Below, piece by piece: positions 1 through 11,970 of a stretch of DNA of 64,000 nt. Both the position numbers and the translations under genes were made by a program. Under the pieces are notes generated by a model. The model searched no databases, was not told the origin of the DNA, and worked only from the letters and a program-made list of their open reading frames with translations. Source of the stretch: Siphonodentalium dalli. Taxonomy: Eukaryota; Mollusca; Scaphopoda; Gadilida; Siphonodentaliidae. The stretch lies in assembly GCA_032622095.1 (NCBI GenBank), contig CP136064.1, forward strand, positions 193,407,948-193,471,947, written 5' to 3'. Numbering within the stretch: the first letter of the stretch is position 1; every line of letters begins with the position of its first letter.

Positions 1-10
1 AGATTTGATG

Positions 11-98
11 AACCTGGGTTCCTTTATTACGATTTTTCAAAACCTGGGTACCTTTATCACAATTTTCAGAAGCAGGGTACATTTACCACAAACAAAAG
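11..98 (+). repeat. Short tandem repeat, ~30-bp unit, three degenerate copies
   Basis: Units start at about 11, 41 and 70. Each contains a variant of AACCTGGGTACCTTTATCAC. The third unit is the most diverged. The array may continue beyond the left edge of the window. Confidence 0.6.
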
Positions 99-1507
99 CT
101 TGACTATCAGCATAAATATGGTTCAATATTATCCCGGATTATAGTGGTGTTCCAGGCAAAATTCTATGGAATATTAATGTGTGCTTACATGTGCAAGTTT
201 GCATACAAAAGGTAGTTTGTCTCTTCTCAAGAGGAAAATACTGCACCAATCCTGATTAAGTGATACTGCTAGAATGCTGTTTCTGCTAAAAGTATGAGTT
301 TTTGCGCCAAGGAGATGGGTTAGGGAAAAATACCGTCATTCTCAAATTGTTTCTTTCGATGATTTGGCAAATCTGAACGATTCAAAACTTCCATAATAGA
401 TGCCTACATTACTGTAAACCAATATCTATTTACTCGTATGGACCGTCTGATTTGGTTTCAACAACCAACGTTTCCAAAACTACTACAATGCTTGCACTAG
501 ACTAGCTCAGAGTTTTTAAATACTGCGAAATAATAATGTAAGACAAATGACTATACGATTGTTTATCTACCATAACCTGATATTAAATACATAATAGTAT
601 ATATCATGAACACTTAACCAGTGTTGGCTCCGCAATGACGATCGTCGAGTTTGTAGGAATTTAAGATCGGTTTCATTTTTGTTTCATCCTTATGTAATTT
701 GAGCACAAAAATGCAATATCTATGAGACATTCTATTTCTACAAGACGCGTAAGATAGTTTTGTGTGTCATATGTTGATGAAAAAGTCAACATCTTATTAT
801 CTTGTGACGATATATTCGCAGGTCTCTATCCCTACCTTTTAGGTGCAAATTGGCCACTAACCTTTTACTCTAATGTTTCAAACAGACTATTTATAATCGT
901 GAATTCATACCCACTTGCTTGTTTTGTGGGCAAAAATATGTTTGATATACGATATACACAATGCACCTTACATAATATAGCATAATGCTTGTAGGGTTAG
1001 TCGCAAAGGCACACATGGTGCTGGCTTCATTCACACATCGGTTGCATTCACAAATTTGATTGGGTCGTTAACAACGAAAATGCAATATGCGTCAGACTAT
1101 CTCTGAAGGAAGATGTTTCATTGGGATCGTCTCAGATGAATTCATCTGTCTGTACACGAACACAAGGGGTCTGTGATTCATACGGCTAGACATCCGCACA
1201 AGCAATAAGGAACATTAACGGGATTGCTTTGAGATAGGCGTGATCACCCATATCAATCAACAAGTGTTGTAAATAGGCCACATGTAAAACATCGTGTTTT
1301 GACGCAGCGCTTAGCGCTCTACGACATAGTATGCACAATTACCCTGCCAGAATATGTGCCATAGACTATATTGTGTGCTGTGGTGAATAACATACATCTG
1401 GAACAATGAAACAGTCAATGATAGTGAAGCTCAACTTAATAGCGATAACTGAATAAATTGCCTATCAGCACAAAAAAACCGGAGGTGGGTTGCCATCTAC
1501 ATTTCTG

Positions 1508-1590
1508 GTGTGTGACCATGACAGCTATATCATGTCATGAATCTCTTGTGTGTGACCATGCATGACAGCTATATCATGTCATGAATCTCT
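1508..1590 (+). repeat. Tandem duplication, ~40-bp unit
   Basis: Two almost identical copies of a segment containing ACAGCTATATCATGTCATGA. The second copy has a 4-bp insertion (GCAT or CATG) after TGTGACCAT. It looks like a recent replication-slippage duplication. Confidence 0.8.
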
Positions 1591-2763
1591 ACTCTGGCTA
1601 ACGCCTGAGATCATATTCCACCTGTTAAAAACCTGAGACCTTTTCTGCAGGCCAGTACGAGATTCTCAGAAAGCCTCTAGTTTTTTTTAGATACCCCGAA
1701 CTTTTGAGCCCTCTAGAAAATCATGTCCCAGGCTGTTAAACTACATTTGGTACATATGCCATGGGTGGCGATTTTTGATTCTGGATTGGCTGCTATGAAA
1801 AATGTTGAATTTTGTGAGTTTCTGAGCCCGAAAATTCGCAAAAATGAATATATCTTAGGAGAACACCAGTTTTCACTAATCGCCGACGAATGTGACATTT
1901 TTCGAACAGTAAAATCAACATATTCAGATGTATGGCGAAACAGTTATGAAATATATAACATAAACTCAACTTTTCGGGTATTTTGAGAAAAAATCTTTAA
2001 AAATCACTCATTTTTCGTTTTTTGTCTTGCAAACTAATGACAATTTATCCGACGCATGATAAGTTATTGAGATGATACAAAAACCAAAAACTTCCCGAGA
2101 TATCTCGCTTTCAGAAAATATATGACGTAACCGTAATTATCCTACAGGTACCCACTCAGTATCCAAAAACTTAACCCTCCCCCATAAACGCTCGCAGATA
2201 ACTGAAATTGACCAATTAAGATATTGTCTTGTGAAAGGATTATATTACTTGTCGGGCGCTGTATGATAAGTTGCAGAATAATATTCTGAATATCTATGCC
2301 AGATATATTCTCACCAGACCCGACCAATTTACAACTTTCCACTATAAATACCACAAAAAAAGCGAATTGGACATCCAATTTTCAAAGTTTTTTGTCGATT
2401 GAATTGAATTTTCTAAGGCACATTATTGATTTCTGATGATAATTCACAACATAAATACTTCCCTGGCTATATTATTCCAAACTATGTATATGATCTTTCG
2501 TTTGGTTGTTCTTATAATCATAATTAAGGCTCCAATGTTGACCCCCCTCCCCCCCATTTCGTAATATGCGCTAATATACGGACCAGAATACAGAAACACA
2601 ATTGGCATATTTGTGATTAGTTGGAAGTGTCAATTCGGTTATTATGTTTTTTTTTCGTTAGACAAGACATTATACAACCCAGAGAAAGAGTTTTTTGAAT
2701 AATAAGTGGTGTGTATACAATGTATATCATGAAACATAGGATTGGCAATCATTTGGCTGCGTA

Positions 2764-5700
2764 CTATTTTACCACCACGTATTCCTCATCTGTACTCTCA
2801 TCATCTGAAACACTATTCCCGTTATCTCGGTTTTCGCAAGTGTCGTCGTCGCATCCGCACATACTGGTACATGTGAGATTGTGTTTTTTTGCAGCCACAT
2901 ATTTTAGTGGAATAATTACTTTTGCATGTGCATCGAGTAAATTCAACCAATTCTTTTGGAGCCGGGTCCACGAGCGACATCACATGGGTCTAGGTGCTGT
3001 TCTCCCACCTTCCAATCACAGCCACCAGGAGACGGAAGACTCAAGACAGGACTCGTTGCATGCCTCCGTACATAGGATTGATAATTAACTCGCTGAATAT
3101 GGTGTTTGAGACTATTCTTTGTTGCTCGATGACTGCTTCTTGGTGAATAGCTTGAATCTTGCCACGTCGACTGATTTGATATTGTCAGAGCCCGTATATA
3201 TACATGGCACATACAAACGATTCGCATGCTTCTTTTCCTAAGTCAGACAGGTGCGCAGGATTTTCGCCAACATGAACTGATATGATCTTCGTTATCTCTT
3301 CGTGATTTTCTGCAGTTGACATGACGCATTTCTTTCCGTGCTGTACGCAGTAACTGGTGGTATCGCAGCCAGTCAACGCACGTAAAGCTGGAAGCGCTTT
3401 ACACAATCATGTCTGATCCGTTTTCTCTCGCGATGTCATGCAGAACTACAAATCGTTCCTTCTGTTTTACACCAGTGTAACAGCTCATTGAGACGTACGA
3501 ATTGGAAGTGGTGCAAACCTAGAACATCAACATGCCTATCAGGCTCTCCAGACAGCCGCCGACTTAATTCCATCCCGTTCAATATATAGAATAGGCAACG
3601 TGGGACAAACATTCGAGAGTCAGCCTCTTCGTAATCAGAATTAAAATATGGACAGCTGTTTGGTCCGACGACATCTACAATCACACATCTTCCTTCTGTG
3701 AAGCCACCCGCCAAATAAACTTTTTGCCCATTAAGTAATCTAGCAGCCAGGTGTGATTCGAGTTGAACGTAGATGTAATGCACTAAATTGCTATCCGTCT
3801 TCGAGTTGGCAAGCATTTTTGTCAACTTCGAGGGCAGACGAATGTCACCTGTCTTGAACACTCGCTCAGAGAGGCTGCCTTTTGCTGACCTCTTTGATCG
3901 TTCAGAAGACTTGATGGAATCAGCATTGTCATAACGGTCTGCGACTACGGCAACAACCTTGCACGTCGAAGTTAGTTTTGAGAGTACTAAACGTTCAACA
4001 GTGTTAAATAGATCTCCAACAGTGTCAGGTTTCGAACTTGCACTGCCATATATCATCTGGACAATTGCCATAAAATCAAACACCCACATGTCGATGCTCT
4101 TCGGTTCCAATTGCGAACTGTCACTGACCTTGTCTTCTAGAAGATGGAGAATACCACTTTTGTCCCAGAACGCATAGTTCCATCGATGTCGAATAGCGAC
4201 AGTGGGACAAGGGATAGTTCATAACAGAAACATTTGTCTAGTTGAATCTGCCTGTCGTTAGCAAGGACCATGATTCTCGCCAGGAATTGACGGATCGGGT
4301 CCATAATGTCACTGTCTAGCATATCTTCAACATATGTTTTCATTCTTTCCTTCCCAGTTTCCAAGGACGACAAGAGTTCTTTGGAGTGAGGCTCGTTGCG
4401 AAGTACCACGCCTGTGGCAATATTGACGAGTGGCATGGGCGAATCCTCGCTTGCGTCGTTATCAACTTAAATGGATTAGTCAAACCTGAATCAACTGTCT
4501 CCATGATGGCCCAAACTTTCCGTTCATCCGCAATGGTTTTAGATTGGGTATCTTCCATGTGGAGTGAAGCTGGTCCAGCATTCAGATCACACATTGTAAG
4601 TAGGTTCGACATTACTTCCGCTCTTAGATGTGCTGTAACGTCATGACGCTCGATGGCCTTGTCACTTCGAAATGTGCCTTTCAAGAAACCACAATCTCTA
4701 TTGAGAGTTTGCTCAATTCCCTGGTGGGACCATACGCCATTGAATTTTGCCGAAACGTTTCGAGAACGGCGGACTGTATGAAGTCCCTGACCCATAGCAG
4801 TGTACACATCTGGATGCAAGTCTTCCAGTGTGCTCATCTCTGCAAGGTATAGACATCCCCAACGCGCGTAGTTCAAGTGGTCATATGCGGAGTCATGCGG
4901 AATCATTTTTCGCAAACATATCCAAGTGGTTTGCGAAATCAGAGTTTCTCTCGGCTGCAACATAGTTCAACAGGCACTGAACCATACTCAGATATTCGTC
5001 CCAAAATGCGAACGTGGCTGAAAGTTCGCAACAACGCGACCTAAAGTTGGAGAATAGGTATTTGAATTCACACATTGATGATGTCACATGATTCATAGTT
5101 TTAAGCATACCCTCTTCAATGGGATCAGTAACACCGCTACTGAAGACCATCACCAAATCATCCATTGGGACCTGCAATTTGTCTCTGATATTGTTCAGCA
5201 CTGTAGGATCCAAGAAGTTAAGAAACTCAACTACTTCTAATCTCAGCAAGGCGTCGAATAACAGTTTATGCATTCTCATTCCTCTGTTGTGTGATTTACC
5301 GGCCAACACCTTTCCTGTTATATTTGAACCATAAATTTCAGATTCCATGACCATCTCCTTAATTCCATAATCCTGCATTCGTTTACCTATTATCCCTTGG
5401 AAGTTGATCGCATGATCCACGCAATATCAACTGGATTTAAATCAAGTTTCTCGGGTGTCATCATAGGCAAAGAAGTCAACCCCTTCAAAAAAACTGGAGA
5501 TGAACATTTAACATTAATGATAGGACATTCAAGAAATCCCATATCAATGTTAGTTGGCTCAACACAACTTTCACCAGCAGTTTGTATATCTGTCCACACT
5601 GATATAATTGTCTGTATGTCGTTGTAACTGATACACATCCCATGTCGATTCAGAACATTTATTAGCATTCTCATTCGAGTCCATTCGGGTATACTGACAG

Positions 5701-5915
5701 ACCCAAACCGACGTGCTTCGGAGTTTTCACTCTGGACGAAGTCCCAATGAAGATGAGGTCCTGCCTACAGAAAGAACGTTTCTGTTAACACTCTTGTTCT
5801 GTCTGGTCAGAGAGAGCAACTTGTCATGAGTCGTTGAAGCGGGTGATAATATGCGCTGCATGGAACATAAGACGATCACGACCAATTTCATCGATATCGC
5901 TACAATGAGCAGCAT
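2764..5915 (-). pseudogene. Degenerate copy of the ALTGCDTTS / EEADxR invertebrate protein family
   Basis: Read on the minus strand, consecutive open segments at about 5915-5727, 5674-5390, 5420-4893, 4963-4340, 4436-4137, 4110-3436, 3406-3185 and 2946-2764 together cover one protein of roughly 1000 residues. Adjacent segments lie in different frames and several overlap, so this is frameshift decay and not splicing. Landmarks in order: HxNYARW-like (NYARWG) and a WSHQGIEQTLNRD block in the middle; then WVFDFMAI and DSIKSSERSKRS, which recall the N-terminal part of XPG/FEN1-type nucleases; then EEADSRMF; then ALTGCDTTSYC; then a cysteine-rich tail with TCTSMCGC and CENRDN before an acidic end. 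From memory, related proteins are numerous in cnidarian and mollusc gene sets with no settled function; the nuclease resemblance is inference. No intact start or full-length frame remains. A transposon-linked origin is possible but no terminal repeats were found. Confidence 0.8.
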
Positions 5916-7016
5916 TTATAATTAAATTTTAATTTTCATGCTCTCTTTTTCTCATTATTGGTTCATGGAGAGCATTTTGGTATTAATGTGCGGAAACTAG
6001 CATATGTGCTAGCGAAAACGAGACGTCGTTAGCACAACATATGCATTAGCGTTTTTCGGGCTTTTAGGGGGAGGGTTGAGTTTTACGCTCATGTTACCGA
6101 TTCACATGGATCGCATGCTATATATCTATATTTATTTATGGACAAATGTTCACAGAAGTTTTTGATAGCATTTGCGACGATGTTCCCCAGACAGATATGC
6201 AGTTATCGACCTGTTCCGTCGTCATATTTCTGAAAAACGCCTGAAATTTCGAAGAAAAAATCAATAAATTCAATTTTAGGGCCACCGTTATGATAATATG
6301 GCACACAAATGGGCTTATTTCATTCTAGCAATTTATTTCGGTCACGAAAATAATCTCATGATCTCCAGGTGAAGTTCTGGATCGAATCTATGGTCGATTT
6401 ATCGAATTATGTTAAAAATAGCTTTAAAAACCATTAAAACCTATTTTAAAGGACCGTGCCAATCCGGAATAAAAAATCTCACACCCGTGCAATATGTCCC
6501 AGTGGTCACTGCAAACGAAAATAGCAAGAAATCTCGGGGGCTCGGTAGTGCGGGTCGATTGGATTTTTCGAAAACTCGTACTGGCCTACTGGCAGGGAAC
6601 TTTATAACAGTGAACAAACAAGGCAGGGAATATATTTCTTTGTTTATATTTGTCCCTCGATAATCTGCTTTAAATAATGGGTTGGTCCCATCTCGAAATT
6701 GCATGCTTTAGTAACGATATCCGATATCGCAAAGAAACATTGAACTGATTATCCTGGAGAAATTCCATGTAAGTAGCACAAAGCAAAATCGCCCACAAGG
6801 TCCCTTCAATGATGCAATCTCGGGCTGGTGCCTTCACTTATTGATGAATAAACCATTAAGCAACAGATATTAACTAAGAAATATATTCCCTGCGTTATTT
6901 TCCGAATTTATAAGGTTCCCTGTCAAAACTTCAAAAAGTTCCCAGGTTTTGTACTGATGGAATATGATATCTACGTGCTTAGCTAAGAGTAGATTCATGA
7001 CATCTAGCTCGACCCA
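5916..7016. other. Gene-free stretch with one small hairpin
   Basis: No supported gene. Around 5997-6053 an imperfect inverted repeat pairs a segment near CTAGCATATGTGCTAGCG with a near-complement containing CGTTAGCAC and CATATGC. The open frames near 6409-6704 occur on both strands and show no family signature. Confidence 0.5.
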
Positions 7017-7416
7017 TTAACCCTTTACCCAACAGAACGGCCCTGTGCCAATGCATTCTCTTATATATGCGAGTCGACCATAGGTCGCCTCGCATATATA
7101 AGAGAATGCATCGGCTTAACACAATAAAAATTATAAAATTGTTAAAGAATGTAAGAAAAAATGGTAAAAAGTGTTAAAAAAAGATTTCTTTTAGGCCAAT
7201 GCATTCTCTTATATATGCGAGGCGACCTATGGTCGACTCGCATATATAAGAGAATGCATTGGCACAGGGCATAACTGTAACTATCACAATGTGGTCAAGG
7301 AGCCGGTTCCAATGATATCCATATTTGTATGGTTCTATTGAGACAGACCGAAGATATTTTAGGCTGTTGAAGCTTTATTTGGCCGGTTTTGGCCGTTTTG
7401 TTGGGTAAAGGGTTAA
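7017..7416 (+). mobile_element. TTAA-flanked non-autonomous element, family A, with double hairpin
   Basis: A 400-bp unit bounded by TTAA on both sides. Its terminal inverted repeats begin CCCTTTACCCAACA and end TGTTGGGTAAAGGG. TTAA target duplication together with CCC-starting ends is the signature of piggyBac-type elements. Inside are two hairpins, 7049-7115 and 7195-7263, each with arms containing AATGCATTCTCTTATATATG. The two hairpins are also inverted relative to each other around an AT-rich spacer, so the core is a palindrome made of palindromes. No coding capacity. A near-identical copy lies inverted at 11303-11703, which suggests recent activity. Piggybac assignment is inferred from the ends only. 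Confidence 0.85.
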
Positions 7417-8019
7417 GGGTAAGTCCGTCGGTAAGGTTCACGGCTTATTTGGGTCCCCGTAAGCAGTCCAGTAGCGGCTTTGCTGGTTCTATTCCATATA
7501 AGTGCGAATATGTGATCCACACAGGTGGTATTTGCGAACATTCATCAATCACGCGCGGGTGATTAATAGTTCTTAGGCGTAGAAGTTATTTCCCAGAGAA
7601 ACTAACCAGAGGCACCAAGCAAATATTGCTCATTTGAACCTGAAAACTAAACACTGTATATGTAATTGTGTAAACTAAATATCGATATATTATTCTCATA
7701 TTAAGGGAAAAGGGATTCCTCTTTCTGCAGAAGACTATAGATGCTGTGGCTCGACCCTGTCTTTCTGTGGCATATTATGTCCGTATTTGTGTACTATTTA
7801 AAGTATTTAAAGTATTATATTTATCTTCATCCCCGGAACTGGACATGAAAGCGAAAGAGCGAGAATTGCTATGTATAATTTGAGGTTCAAACCAAACATT
7901 GCATCTTTTCACTGTGTAATTTCCGTTATGCTGTTTACATCCTGTTTCATTATTGAAAATGAAAATGCCACTGCATCTATACTGCATCTATATTCATAAA
8001 TGGGCAGAATATATTGTTC
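7417..8019. other. Gene-free stretch
   Basis: No recognisable gene or repeat. Short open frames only, without family signatures. Confidence 0.5.
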
Positions 8020-8207
8020 GATCGGTCCAGAAACATACTACATGAGCGTATATGAGCGAGGTCAAGGTCAAGGACACTGTCGCACGTGAAATTGGATCCT
8101 CCCATATTGTTCCCGGGATTAAAGAAGGCCTACATACAAAACTCGAGTCGGATCGGTCGAGGTCCAGAAACATGCTTATATGGGCGTATATCAGCGAGGT
8201 CAAGGTC
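8020..8207 (+). repeat. Direct repeat pair rich in AGGTCAAGGTC
   Basis: Segments 8020-8077 and 8151-8207 are similar: both contain GATCGGTC, CCAGAAACAT, GCGTATAT and AGCGAGGTCAAGGTC. The second copy is cut short by the palindromic element that starts at 8208. Confidence 0.6.
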
Positions 8208-8350
8208 TCAGGATTTAGTCGGAATTATGGCTTGTTGCCCTGACAGAGCTTTCCGATGAATGGCAACAAGCCATATTTCCGACTAAATCCTGAAAAGTTA
8301 CCCATAATTCTGATGTGGTTAAGGAGTCGATTATTTAGGGCATTACTGTA
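8208..8350. mobile_element. Palindromic TA-flanked MITE, 5'-truncated copy (copy 1)
   Basis: Right arm complete, ending GGGCATTACTG followed by TA; the left arm starts only at CAGGATTTAGTCGG, so the outer ~50 bp are missing. The arms pair through TGGCTTGTTGCC and its complement around a short loop (AGAGCTTTCC). Other copies are at 15331, 26512, 40694 and 42492. The TA flank and ends starting CAGTAATGCCC fit a Tc1/mariner-type non-autonomous family, by inference. Confidence 0.75.
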
Positions 8351-9494
8351 TCTCCAACAGCCCAACCTAAGCTGACAGCATATCTGGAAGATACGACCAC
8401 ACGTGATAAATTGTTAAAACATCGATAGTTGCTATCTCAGTGCGTTCGAAATGATACGTTTTACACGTTTCGCTGTGAAAATTAACTAATTATAAGAAAG
8501 CACTCATGTTTCACGCTGGAATGGCTACTCTTCTAAAACGCTTGGGTTGGTAACTCATATCTAAATTACAACAACTAACAAAAGAAGATAAGCATAAATG
8601 TGAACTTAACATAGTTCTGGAAAGATTAACCCCAGCCGTATGTTCTTTGGTACATTGAAGCCAACCCCAAGAACAACAATTTCTATTTGGATTACCATAT
8701 GATTCGCAACTGGGGAGTGTTGTTTTATTGTGGAATAAATTAATATTATACCCCACGTGCCTGACGATACAACAGTTGGACGCTTGCATGTACCATGTAA
8801 ACGAATGTTTACCATTTAAGGTCAGCGGAGTAGTACTCATTGCTATGAATTGATAACACATTTGACTGAAAGATTTCCAGATAGACCTTCCCACAGCTCC
8901 GTCCGTTTCGCTCTTATTACAATATCCGATTTGGAGGGACGAACAACAAAAAACGAAGCTATCCAGGTTGTATGTTTTAGCGTTATAATAACTATTAATA
9001 AGTTATATAATTATTATAGTGCCATAGTTTAAGCGTTGCCCTGATAACCCAAATACTGGGGGTGGTTTTGAGCTCTAATTAATTGGTATGAGTAATCGCA
9101 CACAAAGATTGGTGTATATGTACATTGGGAATGGAAAAAAAACTGGATAACGCCAATACTAATGTCGCAGCAATTCAATCAACACGTGTGGATCTAAATT
9201 ATATTATTCGTCACCCTACCCCATGAGAACGAGTTCCTGAAGGTTTATTATGCCCCTGATCCCGATGTTCGGTGTATATAGTCGGCCGTCCAACCGAACA
9301 GTTAACCGTGCAACTGTGGGTGTTGATTTGGTTGTCCTGCTGTTTGGTCATAGCCCATGCAGATGGGGAAATATTACACACATACCACAGGTTTCGACCA
9401 TTTATTCTTAACAGTGTGTCTCACCCATGCGATCGTTTCACCCTGTAAATCGGGTGAGAATTAACTGATTGGTGTTGTCCTTTATCATGGTCAT
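8351..9494. other. Gene-free stretch
   Basis: The 127-codon open frame on the minus strand (8511-8894) is within the length expected by chance in a window this large and has no recognisable domain. Nothing else is supported. Confidence 0.5.
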
Positions 9495-10427
9495 ATCCCT
9501 TATTGGGAGAAAGGATATCCATATACTGTGGGTTTTGACAATTCATTCTTTCCAGTTGCGATCCTTGCTAATCTTAATCTTTGTAGAGATGTATTGCATT
9601 GTAACTCCAGTATCAATAGTGAGACCTAAAGATACGGGCGGTGTTGGCGGTGGTATGCTGTTAAAATATTCACCTCCGTCAAAAACCTCCATAAACAGAA
9701 ATAATAGTAAAATATAGACATACCTTGTTCTTATACCATTAAGAAATATGGCATAAACAGTATATTATTGTCAAATGTTTTTCCTTTGCTATGTAAACAA
9801 AAGCAAAAACGTTACACAACCTGGCTTTTGTTTAGATCCGGATATGGTAAACATAAAGAGCGTTATTTGTTACTGTTTTCCTTATATGGAAATAATAAAG
9901 AGCGTTTATATCATTTGTGTGTGACTAACCAATAGAATTGCGCTGTGTTATGTAAACAGAAGCAAAACTTCTGTAACACGAGAAGGTTCTTGTTTACGTA
10001 CAACATCGTACGTCTTGACGACAATATACTATTTACGCGCTGGTTATGTTTGGTATATGAACAAAACTATATATATTTTAATATTCCTTCCGTTGATCGC
10101 GATTTGAACAAATATGAATATTTTTGCAACGAACGTCGCACGTACATTTAAATGCTATGGTTGGATTTGCAAGTAGATCCGAATTACTGTGTTGATGAAA
10201 TGCAAAGATTTTTGGCCGAGTTATAGTTATTGTTAGACTTGAACAATACCGTGATTTTTATGCCTGCAACATATTTAGAATTGTTACTGGAGTGCTAACA
10301 TATGGATGTGAATTTAATTGTTTGATATCGTGATACCAATAGGAGGACTTCTTCCGTTTATTTCACATGAGGTACGGACCTTCTTGTGGTTTATAAAATA
10401 GAAACATTAATTCCATACAAACCGATG
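9495..10427 (+). repeat. Segmental duplication, copy 1 (contains an inserted element)
   Basis: Matches 12050-12455 in the same orientation. Shared landmarks are AGATACTGTGGGTTTTGACA-like sequence, CCAGTTGCGATCCTTGCT, GTAACTCCAGTATCAAT, then AATGCTATRGTTGGATT, GAGTTATAGTTATTGTT, GCCTGCAACATATTTAG and GATATCGTGATACCAATA. The difference between copies is a 526-bp insertion here at 9626-10151. A G tract of about 20 bases at 10427-10446 ends the similarity. Confidence 0.85.
9626..10151 (+). mobile_element. TTAA-flanked non-autonomous element, family D (526 bp, copy 1)
   Basis: Bounded by CTAA (a mutated TTAA) on the left and TTAA on the right. The left end reads AGATACGGGCGGTGTTGGCG; the right end is an approximate complement. 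The interior includes TGTAAACAAAAGC and two copies of AAAGAGCGTT about 50 bp apart. Family members with very similar lengths are at 46135-46654 and at 62129-62657 (inverted). The sister duplication at 12175-12178 has one intact TTAA at the equivalent position, so both the boundaries and the target duplication can be read directly. No coding capacity. Confidence 0.9.
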
Positions 10428-11302
10428 GGTGGGGGGGGGGGGGGGTGGGTGTCTGACGACAAATTCCGCACACAAGGCCGGGGTGGGTGGATGGTCTGGA
10501 GCCCTGAAAAACACATTTGTTCTGGTTCTCGCAAATTTTGTCCTGATGGGTTTTTCCCCAATTATTTACAAGCACTGAGACTTCTATTGTTGAGCAGCCT
10601 AAATGACACCATTTTGGTTGGATGGAGAATACATATTAATTGCAATACTGAGGCGCTGCAATTTTCTTAAGATTGAACTGAGGTCTTAAGTCTATTCCAG
10701 TATATGTTTGTTACCGTTCGCTAACATGGACAATACCATTAAGTTTTGAGGGAATAATTTATAATTAACTGGATAAATATTTAGCAACAAAATAGATTTG
10801 ACTAAGACATAAAACTTAGATTGTATCATATCCTGCTAATATAGAATGAACACGATCTCAGTTATCCTGAGATAACTAGATATGCCCCACTCTGTAATGA
10901 TCCAATTGATGCAGACCGATGCATATCTTCAATGTTCAATGCCGTATGCCATTAGTGACCCAAAGCCAGGTATAATCAATAAGTTTGCTATAGCATAATA
11001 GAACAGAATAGAATAGGGTAGAATACTCTGTCTAAATATGTGCCTATTGGTGATCAAAATAAGGGTGGCGAAATACATGAAGATGTATAAAATATACATA
11101 TTCTATTCCACATCGAAATTATATAAAAACCCAAGATAGAACATTGACGGGCAACATGGGTTTAATGCAAATAATTGCAACTATATATATCGCTCGAAAT
11201 AATCAAAGGTGTACCAATCAATGTATTAAAAATTATAGGTACACATTAGCAAAGTAATCTAAGACATGCAGGTATATGCTGGCAAATATATCCGCAGCAC
11301 GG
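10428..11302. other. Gene-free stretch with a long G tract
   Basis: Begins with a run of about 20 G broken by one T. Contains AGAATAGAATAGGGTAGAAT low-complexity sequence near 11001. No gene found. Confidence 0.5.
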
Positions 11303-11703
11303 TTAACCCTTTACCCAACAAACCGGCCAAAACCGGCCAAATAAAGCTTCAACAGCCTAAAATATCTTCGGTCTGTCTCAATAGAACCATACAAATATGG
11401 ATATCATTGGAACCGGCTCCTTGACCACATTGTGATAGTTACAGTTATGCCCTGTGCCAATGCATTCTCTTATATATGCGAGTCGACCATAGGTCGCCTC
11501 GCATATATAAGAGAATGCATTGGCCTAAAAAAAAATCTTTTTTTAACACTTTTTACCATTTTTTCTTACATTCTTTAACAATTTTATAATTTTTAATGTG
11601 TTAAGCCAATGCATTCTCTTATATATGCGAGGCGACCTATGGTCGACTCGCATATATAAGAGAATGCATTGGCACAGGGCCCTTCTGTTGGGTAAAGGGT
11701 TAA
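11303..11703 (-). mobile_element. TTAA-flanked non-autonomous element, family A (inverted copy)
   Basis: A 401-bp copy of the 7017-7416 element in the opposite orientation, with the same CCCTTTACCCAACA ends, both TTAA flanks intact and the same double hairpin (11455-11524 and 11605-11673). Only scattered substitutions separate the two copies. The minus-strand open frame across it (11543-11731) is an accident of the repeat. Confidence 0.9.
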
Positions 11704-11970
11704 TCAAATAGTCTATCACTGCAGTGATCACAGAGATTTTTTACAAATCAATCAGCATCAAGGGTGATGCCTAATTATTCCAATTGTCAGCAGACAAACA
11801 TTGGGAGTTATTTCATTTAAAAAGCAGCTATAAAACATTATAGAATAAGTGGGGTGTGTCCCCAATTTTGTTCACGTAGCGGGGTGGTGGGTTCCCGGTT
11901 GGGAGAAATATTTTTGTTCACACCTGTGTAAAAATGTTTTTTATTTGCAGACCCCTCCCTTTCTACAAAC

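Larger units (their letters stand above)
1..2763. other. Gene-free stretch
   Basis: No recognisable gene. The few open frames here are under 90 codons and resemble nothing I know. Two small tandem duplications are listed separately. Positions 1690-2400 are very AT-rich with runs of T and A; a polypyrimidine C tract lies near 2542-2558. The stretch ends where the minus-strand pseudogene begins. Confidence 0.6.

Noticed and set aside
2711-3088. 125-codon plus-strand frame
   Set aside because: It is opposite the pseudogene's cysteine-rich tail and is a shadow of it.
8511-8894. 127-codon minus-strand frame
   Set aside because: No family signature; length within chance expectation.
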